This document shows, in pieces, positions 35,675-43,031 of a stretch of DNA of 64,000 bases. Every line of letters starts with the position of its first letter. The stretch's first letter is position 1. This DNA comes from Coralloluteibacterium stylophorae (GTDB lineage: Bacteria > Pseudomonadota > Gammaproteobacteria > Xanthomonadales > Xanthomonadaceae). A model generated the notes under the pieces. The model saw only the letters and a list, made by a program, of their open reading frames with translations. It was not told the origin of the DNA and did no database searches. The DNA lies in contig NZ_JAGQFT020000012.1 in the NCBI RefSeq assembly GCF_018122625.2, positions 1-64,000 on the forward strand. The letters run 5' to 3'. A program made the translations under genes and the position numbers.

Positions 35675-36031
35675 ATGATGGGCGGTGCTCGATTGCTGAT
35701 CGTGGTATTGGGGGTATCCATGGGACGGGCGGAGGCGAACGAGGCGTACTCGCTACGGTTGCCATTTCGCGCGGACGACCCATTCGTATTCTGCACGCAG
35801 GGTCAGGATCGGGATGCCAACCCACTGCCTTGCTGGATTCCGACGCCACCTTACACGGGTCAGTTCCTGACGATGCCCTACTGCACTCCGCCGAACCCGT
35901 GGGGCGGCAAGAGCTGGACCGACGACGACTATGCAAGCCTCGGCTACTACCTGGAGGTCTGCCCTCATGGGGAGACGCCGGGCAACTGGAAGGGGAGCGG
36001 ACCGCCGGACCGTGTCCCGTTTAAACACTGA
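35675..36031 (+). CDS. Small exported Cys-containing protein, unknown
   Basis: This 118-residue protein has a short hydrophobic N-terminus (RLLIVVLGVSMGRAEA), consistent with a signal peptide. The mature part is rich in Pro, Asp and aromatic residues (PFRADDPFVFC, WIPTPPYTGQFLTMPYCTPP) with four cysteines. AGGGAG lies 5 bp before the ATG. I recognise no family. Codon use is less GC-biased than in the flanking genes, like the rest of the island. It could be a cargo-related or immunity protein of the T4SS, or an unrelated passenger. Confidence 0.55.
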   Translation: MMGGARLLIVVLGVSMGRAEANEAYSLRLPFRADDPFVFCTQGQDRDANPLPCWIPTPPYTGQFLTMPYCTPPNPWGGKSWTDDDYASLGYYLEVCPHGETPGNWKGSGPPDRVPFKH

Positions 36032-36397
36032 TCCTGATGTGAGGTGGAAATCTGCTGCGGGAGCCGTCCTGGCCAATGCGTAATGTTGGCAGCGCGGGCG
36101 TAGGATGCGAGACCGAACCACTTGCCTTGACCGCCGAACGCACACTGACCCACAGGCGTGGCAAACATTGTCCTCTGCTCCCATCGTGCCGGCCTCGCTT
36201 GTCCTCAGCGGGAAGCTGTCGCTCATGGTGGCGTGACGCGCTCGCGGAGCAGCAGCCGGTTCAGCAGTGTCGCCACCGTTGCATTTTCCACGAGCGCTGA
36301 CCAGCTGACCTCACCGGGCAAGTGTCGCGCTGGCGATGGCCACGGTAGGGCAGCGGGGGGCTTATCATCTCGGAAACACGACTCACCGGAGATCCCG
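36032..36397. other. Gap between the small exported gene and the toxin-antitoxin pair
   Basis: I see no supported gene in these 366 bp. Short open frames on both strands lack ribosome-binding sites and mutually overlap. An AT-richer TTATCATCT near 36362-36370 may be the -10 region for the antitoxin gene. No repeat of the palindromic family is present. Confidence 0.5.
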
Positions 36398-36589
36398 ATG
36401 GCTGCCACCGCCAAGCAGGACGTCGAGCAGTTGCTGGGTCACCTGCCCGATGACAGCACGTTGGAAGACATCCAGTACCACCTTTACGTGCTGGAGAAGG
36501 TCCGGCGCGGTCAGGCCGATGTGGCCGCGGGCCGGACCTACACAGATGAGGACGTCCGAGCCCGGATGCAGCGATGGCTGCACGAGTGA
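36398..36589 (+). CDS. Antitoxin of a ParE/RelE-type toxin-antitoxin module
   Basis: This 63-residue protein (MAATAKQDVEQLLGHLPDDS onward) contains DIQYHLYVLEKVRRGQADV and a Glu/Arg-rich C-terminus ending RMQRWLHE. This matches small addiction-module antitoxins encoded directly before ParE toxins. CGGAGA precedes the ATG. Its 3' end overlaps the toxin gene by 16 bp, giving tight coupling. Such antitoxins neutralise the toxin and repress their own promoter. Confidence 0.82.
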   Translation: MAATAKQDVEQLLGHLPDDSTLEDIQYHLYVLEKVRRGQADVAAGRTYTDEDVRARMQRWLHE

Positions 36590-36879
36590 TCTGGTCCGGC
36601 GTGGCACTGGATGACCTCGACAGCATCGCCGAGTACATCCATCGTGACTCGCCGCATCATGCACAGCGCATGGTGGACGCGGCACTGGCGTTGGCCGGGT
36701 CGATTGGGGAGCAGCCATTGTCGGGCCGGGTTGTGCCCGAGCTGGACGATCCGGCGATCCGAGAGCGGTTCCTGTACAGCTATCGGCTGCTGTACGCGGT
36801 GGGCGATGCGCGGGTCGAAATGCTGGCGATCATCCATGGTCGTCGACTGCTGGAATCGATCGGGGATCGCTTCGCCTGA
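36574..36879 (+). CDS. ParE/RelE-family toxin
   Basis: This 101-residue toxin has the ParE/RelE fold, with the N-terminal VIWSGVALDDLDSIAEYI helix hairpin, the strand-turn PLSGRVVPELDD and C-terminal YSYRLLYAVGD, VEMLAIIHGRRLL. ParE members poison gyrase and RelE members cut mRNA, and sequence alone does not settle which. Unlike the left-hand module at 20712-21217, this pair is intact. It sits at the right edge of the T4SS island and could stabilise it. Confidence 0.88.
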   Translation: MAARVIWSGVALDDLDSIAEYIHRDSPHHAQRMVDAALALAGSIGEQPLSGRVVPELDDPAIRERFLYSYRLLYAVGDARVEMLAIIHGRRLLESIGDRFA

Positions 36880-36907
36880 TGAAGGCCAAGCCTGCAGCCT
36901 GCAGCCG

Positions 36908-36936
36908 GCGGACGTCAAAGCTCGGCTGACGTCCGC
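36908..36936. terminator. Hairpin after the toxin gene
   Basis: GCGGACGTCA and TGACGTCCGC form a perfect 10-bp stem with a 9-base loop, 29 bp after the toxin stop. It probably ends the module's transcript. The rest of 36880-37246 holds no gene; the Fur-like site lies at its right end. Confidence 0.5.
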
Positions 36937-37137
36937 GAGACTTCCCGCAGGACGTTGCGTAGCGCGTGACTCCGCACACAACGGGCTTACCACTGATGTC
37001 ACGTGGGAGGTGCGACTTCAGCGCACGCGCAGTTTCTGCGAGCTCTTCGCTGGTGCGCGAGTTGGGGTTTGCATATAGCGCGTACCTCACGCTCGGTCCC
37101 TCGCTGCGGTGCGTGGGCACGGCGATCGGTGGATCGC

Positions 37138-37156
37138 GTTCATGAGAATCATTGTC
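37138..37156. promoter_or_regulatory. Fur-box-like site upstream of the DUF4198 operon
   Basis: Over 19 bases the site matches GATAATGATAATCATTATC at 15 positions by my count, including ATGAGAATCATTGTC. It is markedly AT-rich against its surroundings and lies about 90 bp before the DUF4198 start. This fits iron-responsive repression by Fur of the four-gene unit up to the TonB receptor. Confidence 0.65.
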
Positions 37157-37246
37157 AACAACGCATCAGGTTGGCTAGACTGCACAGGTCAGCCAGCGGC
37201 GCCTGAGGGCGTCTCGCCAGCGATTTCATCCGTCAGGGGTTCATCG

Positions 37247-38041
37247 ATGAAGTCATGCTGGTGGTCCGCCGCGCTCGCGGCGGCAATGTCCTTCTCCGTC
37301 TCCGCGCACACGCCCTACCTGGCGCCGTCGGCCTTCGCCGTGCGCGCGGGCGATGCGATCGCGCTGGATGCCTCGTTCGCCGAGACCTTCTTCGTGCCCG
37401 AGGTCGCCTTCGACGCCGAGGCCTTCGCGGTGCGTGCGCCGGACGGTGGTTCGGTGAAGCCGGATGTGGTCGAGATCCTGAAGGCCCGCACCGTCGTCGA
37501 GCATGCGCTCGCGCAGGGCGAGGGGACCTATCGCTTCAGCACCGGGCCGCGTCACGGCGCGCTGTTCCGCACCTGGGAGGTCGACGGCGAGCGCGAGAGT
37601 TCGCGCGATCCGGACGTGCGCATCCCCGACGGGGCGAAGGTGCTGGCGAACTTCCAGTCGCTGACCCTGGCCGAGACCTACGTCACCGCCGGCGCGCCCA
37701 CGCGCACGGCACTGGCGCCGCGCGGCAGCGGGCTGGAGCTGGTGGCGCTCACCCATCCCAACGATCTCTACGTCGGCGAGAGCTTCGAGTTCGAGATCCG
37801 CTACGACGGCGCGCCGCTGGCGGGGCAGCAGGTCGAGGTGACCGAAGCGGTCTGGACCTCCGACCGCGAGCCCGCCACGACCACCCTCGTCACCGATGCG
37901 CAAGGCCGCGCCCGGCTGGACCTCGACCGCGCCGGCACCTGGATCGCGCTCACGCGCCACCGCACCAAGGCGCCCGACGGGGCGCCGGTCGACGAGATCA
38001 GCAACAGCTACACCCTGACCTTCCAGGTGCTGCAGCAGTAA
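37247..38041 (+). CDS. DUF4198 periplasmic protein
   Basis: This 264-residue exported protein has a signal peptide (WWSAALAAAMSFSVSAHTPY) and a two-part beta-rich fold. The mature start HTPYLAPSAF and the motifs ALAPRGSGLELVALTHPNDL, GAPLAGQQVEV and GRARLDLDRAGTWIALTRH are typical of DUF4198, a carboxypeptidase-regulatory-like fold found with TonB receptors and metal uptake genes. It likely acts as a periplasmic partner in metal or haem acquisition. ATG 37247 has AGGGG upstream; a longer frame to 37109 would run over the Fur-like site. It is the first gene of an iron-type operon. Confidence 0.82.
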   Translation: MKSCWWSAALAAAMSFSVSAHTPYLAPSAFAVRAGDAIALDASFAETFFVPEVAFDAEAFAVRAPDGGSVKPDVVEILKARTVVEHALAQGEGTYRFSTGPRHGALFRTWEVDGERESSRDPDVRIPDGAKVLANFQSLTLAETYVTAGAPTRTALAPRGSGLELVALTHPNDLYVGESFEFEIRYDGAPLAGQQVEVTEAVWTSDREPATTTLVTDAQGRARLDLDRAGTWIALTRHRTKAPDGAPVDEISNSYTLTFQVLQQ

Positions 38042-38078
38042 CGCCCGGGCTCGCGCCCGCCTTCCACGGAGACCCACC

Positions 38079-38978
38079 ATGAAGAAGTCCCTGCTCGCGG
38101 GCGCCTGCCTGTCCGCGCTCGTCCTGCCCTGTGCGCTCGCCCAGGAGAATCCCGACCGCCGGCCGCTGGTCGGCGGCCATGGCGAGGACGTGACCGCCTT
38201 CATCGCCCAGCACGATGCCGACGGCGACGGCACGCTCGCCTGGGACGAGTTCGAGCGCTTCCGCCGCCAGCGCTTCGACGCGACCGATGCGAACGGCGAT
38301 GGCCACGTCAATGTCGAGGAGTACGTGCGCGAGTTCGACGACCGCCTGCACCGCGAGCTGGAGCTGGCACGTGGCGAGCACGTGGAGCAGGCGCACCGGC
38401 GCTTCGCGTCGCTGGATGGCGACGGCGACGGCCGTGTCGACCGCGGCGAGTTCGACGCCTCCGGCGCGCGCATGTTCGAACGCTTCGAGACGCTGCCGGC
38501 CGGGGACGCCGACGAGGACGACGCCACGCCGCGCCGCCGCGACCGCCTGGGCATGCCCAGCAGCCACACCCGCACCGGCTTCCTGGAGCTGTTCGACACC
38601 GATGGCGACGGCGCGGTCGCACGCGAGGAGTTCGAGCGTGCGCGGGCGGAGCAGTTCGCGCGCAGCGATGCCGACGGCGACGGCGCGATCGACGGCGAGG
38701 ACTACCTGCAGGAGTACGAGGACCGGCTCGACCGCCGCATCGCGACCCTGGGGCAGGGCGCGGACCGGCAGACACGGGTGCGCTTCGATGCGCTCGACAC
38801 CGACGAGGACGGCGCGATGACCTTCGCCGAATACCAGGTCTCGGGCCGGCGCCTGTTCGAGCGGGTGGACCGCGACGGCGACGGGCGCGTCACCGCCGCA
38901 GACGCGCGCCTGCCGGCGCCGCCGCGGCGCGAACGCGCGAACGACGACGCACGCGATGGCGCCGCCGCGGATGCGTGA
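38079..38978 (+). CDS. Exported protein with seven EF-hand motifs
   Basis: This 299-residue protein has a signal peptide (AGACLSALVLPCALAQ). Canonical 12-residue EF-hand loops start at about residues 46, 70, 113, 173, 197, 240 and 264, for example DADGDGTLAWDE, DTDGDGAVAREE and DRDGDGRVTAAD. The hands fall into pairs joined by helical, Arg/Glu-rich segments. It should bind several calcium ions in the periplasm. A catalytic role is not evident; it may buffer or sense Ca2+ for the receptor system. It sits 37 bp after the DUF4198 gene with the same direction. Confidence 0.85.
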   Translation: MKKSLLAGACLSALVLPCALAQENPDRRPLVGGHGEDVTAFIAQHDADGDGTLAWDEFERFRRQRFDATDANGDGHVNVEEYVREFDDRLHRELELARGEHVEQAHRRFASLDGDGDGRVDRGEFDASGARMFERFETLPAGDADEDDATPRRRDRLGMPSSHTRTGFLELFDTDGDGAVAREEFERARAEQFARSDADGDGAIDGEDYLQEYEDRLDRRIATLGQGADRQTRVRFDALDTDEDGAMTFAEYQVSGRRLFERVDRDGDGRVTAADARLPAPPRRERANDDARDGAAADA

Positions 38979-38991
38979 GGCGCGTGCGCCG

Positions 38992-40422
38992 ATGCGGGGC
39001 TGGCGCGTGACGGCCCTCGCGCTGCTGGCGGTGACGTCCGCGGCGCAGGCGACGGTCGCGCGCGACGGCGTGCTGGGAACCTCGTTCGCGATCGAGGTCC
39101 GCGGCGCGGCCGAGGCGCCGGCCGAGCGCGCGGCGCTGGCCGAGATCGCGCGGCTCGAGGCCCTGCTCAGCACCTGGCGCGCCGACAGCGAACTGTCGGC
39201 CTACAACGCCGGCCGGATCGCCCGCGACGCGCTCTCGGCCGACACCCTGGCGGTACTGGAGGCCTGCGAACGCTGGCGCGAAGCCACCCGCGATGCCTTC
39301 AGCTGCCGCGTGGGTCCGCTGGTCGAGCGCTGGCGCGCCGCCGAGGCCGAGGGTGCGATGCCGGACCGCGGTGCGCTGCGCCGGCAGGCGCGCGCGATCG
39401 ATGCGGCGCCGTGGCCGGCCGAGGGGGCGCTCGAGGCGGGCGGCGCGCTGCGCTTCGATGTCGACGGCATCGCCAAGGGCTACATCCTCGACCGCGCGCT
39501 CGCCGCGGCGCGTGCGGCCGTGCCGGGCGCGACCGGCATCCGCATCGAGATCGGCGGCGACCTCGCGCACTGGGGCAGCGACGGGGAAGGGCGGGGCTGG
39601 GCGGCCGGCGTCGCCGATCCCCTGCATCCGCTCGACAACGCCGCGCCGCGGGTGGTGCTGCGCCTCGAGGGCCGTGCGCTGGCCGCGAGCGGGCACGCCA
39701 GCCGCGGTTACACCGTCGGGCGCCGGCGCCTGAGCCACATCGTCGATCCGCGCGACGGCCAGGCGCTGCGCTATGCGCCGGCGGCGGTGGTGGTGGCGCC
39801 GGACGCGGCCACCGCCGACGCGCTGGCGACGGCGCTGACGGTGCTGCCGATCCGCAGCGGTCTGGAGCTGGTGGACGGCATCGACGGCGTCGCCGCCCTG
39901 GTCGTGGGCGATGCCGGCGTGCCCTTCGCGTCGGCGCGCTGGCCGGCGCTCGTCGACGCGGGCGCGGAGACATCCGTGCCGGAGCACGCGCGGGTGGAGG
40001 TCGACTACGCGATCCCGCAGTTCGACGCGGACGGCTACCGCCGCCCCTATCTCGCGCTGTGGATCGAGCGCGCCGACGGTGCCCCGGTGCGCCAGCTGCA
40101 CGTGCTCGGCGACCGCGCGCGCTGGCTGGCCGAGCTGCCGCAGTGGTGGCGCCAGTACGGCCGCGACGATCCGGTCGCGCCGCTGGCGCTGGCGCGCCCG
40201 ACGCGCGCGCCGGGGCGCTACGCGCTGGCCTGGGACGGCCGCGACGACCTTGGGCGTGCCGTGGCGGACGGCCGCTACGTCCTGCGCGTGGAGGCCGCGC
40301 GCGAGCACGGCGGCCACGATGTCGTGGCCGTGCCCTTCGACCTCGGCGGCGCGGACGCCGCCTGGCACCAGCCCGCACGGGGCGAGATCGGCGACATCGA
40401 CATCCGCCACGCCGCGCCCTAG
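38992..40422 (+). CDS. ApbE-type FAD:protein FMN transferase fused to DUF2271
   Basis: This 476-residue exported protein has an ApbE domain at about 20-300. It contains the substrate and metal-binding stretches LLSTWRADSELSAYN, FDVDGIAKGYILDRAL and SGHASRGYTVGRRRLSHIVD, then the later Asp-Ala-containing ALATALTVLP. A DUF2271 domain follows (about 320-470, YAIPQFDADGYRRPYLALWI). ApbE attaches FMN covalently to Thr in periplasmic redox proteins. The fusion with DUF2271, often a separate gene beside iron-reduction flavoproteins, suggests an FMN-dependent reductive step in metal uptake. Alternative ATGs at 38956 and 38971 overlap the EF-hand gene; 38992 is chosen because GTGAGG precedes it and the hydrophobic signal starts there. 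Confidence 0.85.
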   Translation: MRGWRVTALALLAVTSAAQATVARDGVLGTSFAIEVRGAAEAPAERAALAEIARLEALLSTWRADSELSAYNAGRIARDALSADTLAVLEACERWREATRDAFSCRVGPLVERWRAAEAEGAMPDRGALRRQARAIDAAPWPAEGALEAGGALRFDVDGIAKGYILDRALAAARAAVPGATGIRIEIGGDLAHWGSDGEGRGWAAGVADPLHPLDNAAPRVVLRLEGRALAASGHASRGYTVGRRRLSHIVDPRDGQALRYAPAAVVVAPDAATADALATALTVLPIRSGLELVDGIDGVAALVVGDAGVPFASARWPALVDAGAETSVPEHARVEVDYAIPQFDADGYRRPYLALWIERADGAPVRQLHVLGDRARWLAELPQWWRQYGRDDPVAPLALARPTRAPGRYALAWDGRDDLGRAVADGRYVLRVEAAREHGGHDVVAVPFDLGGADAAWHQPARGEIGDIDIRHAAP

Positions 40423-40562
40423 GCGCGCGCAGCACCGCAGCAGATTCCCGCGCCGGCCCCGCCGGTGCGTCCCAGCCATGCCGCCGTTCCGGCGACCGCA
40501 GCCAGGGCCCAGCGCTCGTCAAGAAGCGCGACCTCCCCACCCACCGACCCTGGAGTGAAGAC

Positions 40563-42872
40563 ATGAACCTGCAGCAAGGCATGGCCGCGGCCCTCGCGAT
40601 CGCGGGCGCCGCATCGGCCCCGGCGCTGGCCGACACCGTGGACGCCGACGGCACGCGGACCCTCGACCAGATCCTGGTCAAGGGCGAACGCATCCAGCAA
40701 TCGACCAACCAGAACGTCACCGTCGTCGACGACGAGCAGCTCGAGTCCGAGATGGCGCAGAGCTTCGAGGACGTGACCCGCTACATCCCCGGCGTGAGCA
40801 TCGCCGACATGGGCCGCTTCGGCGACAACGGCTTCAACATCCGCGGCCTGGAAGGCGACCGCGTCGCGCTGGTGGTCGACGGCCTGAGCATGCCGGAGGG
40901 GCTGGAGACCGCGCGCGACTACGAGTTCTTCCGCGCCGGACGCGGCGGCGTCGACATCGACGCGCTGAAGAGCATCGAGATCGTCAAGGGTGCGGACTCC
41001 ATCGGCGCCGGCAGCGGCGCACTGGGCGGCGCGGTGATCCTCACCACCAAGGACCCGTCGGACTATCTGCGCGCGGGCGGCAACGACAGCCACGTGCGCG
41101 CCAAGCTCGGCTACACCGGCTACAACGACGAGGCGCTGGGCTCGCTGACCTTCGCCAACCGCACCGGCATCGTCGAGTCCATGCTCGTCTACACCCGCCG
41201 CGAGGCGCACGAGGCGGAAGGCTGGTACGACGATACCGAGGCCGAGACCGGCAGCGGCCGCCGGCTGCCCGATCCCATCGATCACGAGAGCAGCAACGTC
41301 CTCGGCAAGCTCGACGTCGTGCTCGGCGAGGCGCAGCGCCTGGGCCTGGTCTACGAGCGCAACCGCGTCGAGAACCGGGTCGAGAACCTGAGCCGGGTCA
41401 GCGCGCCGGGGTATCTCGAACGCTGGGGCGAGGACCGCAACGAGCGCGACCGCTACGGCGTCGACTACCGCTGGCAGGCGAACGTGGCGGCCTTCGACCT
41501 GCTCGAGGCCCAGGTCGACCGGCAGGAGACCGAGAGCATCGGCCTGACCCGCATCCTGGCCGGCTCCGGCTGCCCGGGCGGCGGCGCGCCCTGCGACCGC
41601 AGCGAGGACCGCTCGACCGAGCAGGTGCTCGACCGCGCCGCGCTGGACCTGGTCAAGACCGTCGCCGGCGGCGGCGCCAGCCACGAGATCGTCTACGGCG
41701 GCGCCTGGCAGCAGCGCGATGTCGACTTCCGCGCCGTCGACACCCGCTGGCGCGCGGACGGCACGATCGATTCGGTCACCGTGGATCCGGCGCAGGTCCC
41801 GGAGACGGAAGCCGAATCGTGGAACGTCTATCTCCGCGACCGCATCGGCCTCGCCGACGAGCGCCTGCAGCTGACCCTGGGCGCGCGCTACGACCGCTAT
41901 GACTACTCGCCGCGCCTGGACGAGACCTTCGAAGACGAGACCGGCACCGTGCGCGACCTGAGCTTCGCCGCGCCGAGCTGGCAGGCCGGCGCGAGCTGGA
42001 GCTTCCTGCCGCGGCAGTCGCTGTGGCTGCAGGTCGGGCGCGGCTTCCGCGCGCCGACCACGGGCGAGCTGTACGCGCCGACCAGCACCGCCATCATCAC
42101 CGAGACCGCGACCGGCGCCGAGATCGAGGTGCCGACCATCGCCGCCAACCCCGACCTGGACGCGGAGCGGAGCCTCAACCTGGAGCTCGGCTACCGCTGG
42201 CAGGGCGAGCGCGCGCGGTTCGGCGTGTCCGTGTTCCGCGACCGCTACGACGACTTCATCGACACCGTCACCGAAATCCAGAACCCCGACGTGCAGTACG
42301 ACAGCTGCGGGTTCGGTGGCTGCTCGACGAGCTGGGGCTACACCACCACGACCACCGCCAACGTCGGCGAGGCCACGGTGGAGGGCGTGGAGGCGGAGGG
42401 CCAGTGGCGGCTCGGCAGCGCCTGGCTGCTGCGCGCGGCGTATTCGCACAACGAGGGCGAGCAGGAGGACGGCACCCCGCTGGAGAGCATCAACCCCGAC
42501 CGCGCCGTGGTCGGCCTGAGCTGGCAGGGCCTCGACGACCGCCTGCGCCTGACCGGCAACCTCACCCACGCGTGGGCCAAGGACCGCGACGACGTCGAGA
42601 TCGGCACCGACATCTTCGGCCAGGAGGTCGAGCCCTTCCTCAGCGACAGCTACACGGTGTTCGACCTCTTCGGCAGCTACCAGGCGAGCGAGCGGCTGCG
42701 CTTCAACGCCGGGGTCTACAATCTTTTCGACGAGGAGTACTACCAGTGGGCGCGGATCCGCAACATCACCCGCGGCGACTTCTACCTCTACGGCTACGCC
42801 ACCGATGACGGCATCGGCCGCTTCAGCGAGCCGGGGCGCAACTACCGGGTGACGGTGTCGGTCGATTTCTGA
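40563..42872 (+). CDS. TonB-dependent outer-membrane receptor, haem/iron type
   Basis: This 769-residue receptor has a signal peptide (AAALAIAGAASAPALA) and a plug domain with the TonB-box-like TLDQILVKGERI. Plug motifs are DVTRYIPGVSIADMGRFGDN and FNIRGLEGDRVALVVDGLSM. A 22-strand barrel ends in the aromatic C-terminus YRVTVSVDF. The DGLSMPEG segment and GADSIGAGSGALGGAV resemble haem/haemoglobin receptors (HemR-like). Together with the Fur-like site it is probably an iron-source importer; the ligand is unproven. GGAGTGAAG precedes the ATG. A strong hairpin follows its stop. Confidence 0.88.
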   Translation: MNLQQGMAAALAIAGAASAPALADTVDADGTRTLDQILVKGERIQQSTNQNVTVVDDEQLESEMAQSFEDVTRYIPGVSIADMGRFGDNGFNIRGLEGDRVALVVDGLSMPEGLETARDYEFFRAGRGGVDIDALKSIEIVKGADSIGAGSGALGGAVILTTKDPSDYLRAGGNDSHVRAKLGYTGYNDEALGSLTFANRTGIVESMLVYTRREAHEAEGWYDDTEAETGSGRRLPDPIDHESSNVLGKLDVVLGEAQRLGLVYERNRVENRVENLSRVSAPGYLERWGEDRNERDRYGVDYRWQANVAAFDLLEAQVDRQETESIGLTRILAGSGCPGGGAPCDRSEDRSTEQVLDRAALDLVKTVAGGGASHEIVYGGAWQQRDVDFRAVDTRWRADGTIDSVTVDPAQVPETEAESWNVYLRDRIGLADERLQLTLGARYDRYDYSPRLDETFEDETGTVRDLSFAAPSWQAGASWSFLPRQSLWLQVGRGFRAPTTGELYAPTSTAIITETATGAEIEVPTIAANPDLDAERSLNLELGYRWQGERARFGVSVFRDRYDDFIDTVTEIQNPDVQYDSCGFGGCSTSWGYTTTTTANVGEATVEGVEAEGQWRLGSAWLLRAAYSHNEGEQEDGTPLESINPDRAVVGLSWQGLDDRLRLTGNLTHAWAKDRDDVEIGTDIFGQEVEPFLSDSYTVFDLFGSYQASERLRFNAGVYNLFDEEYYQWARIRNITRGDFYLYGYATDDGIGRFSEPGRNYRVTVSVDF

Positions 42873-42875
42873 GGG

Positions 42876-42917
42876 CCGGCGGCGGCGCGGCGGCATGGTG
42901 CCGCCGCGTGCCGCCGG
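42876..42917 (+). terminator. Large GC-rich hairpin after the TonB receptor
   Basis: CCGGCGGC(GGC)GCGGCGGCA pairs with TGCCGCCGCGTGCCGCCGG around a TGG loop, with a small bulge. It starts 4 bases after the receptor stop. There is no T-run; it is a likely transcript end of the Fur-linked operon. Confidence 0.5.
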
Positions 42918-43031
42918 CGGGCGCCGGAACGCTGGCCCCTTCACGCCGCGCCGGGCATGCTGCCGGTCCCTGCGCGCGATGCGAGGCCTGCACGGGTCCG
43001 GCATCGCCGCATCCGCGAGCCCGAGGACCCG

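Noticed and set aside
20444-37246. Integrative and conjugative element with att sites, integrase and relaxase
   Set aside because: The T4SS is complete, but no integrase, relaxase, tRNA gene or flanking direct repeat was found by eye. It is described only as an island.
42957-43031. Earlier start for the hybrid sensor kinase
   Set aside because: The added 25 residues are Arg/Pro-rich and unlike a PAS-kinase N-terminus. The ATG at 43032 follows CGAGGACC and begins the conserved region.
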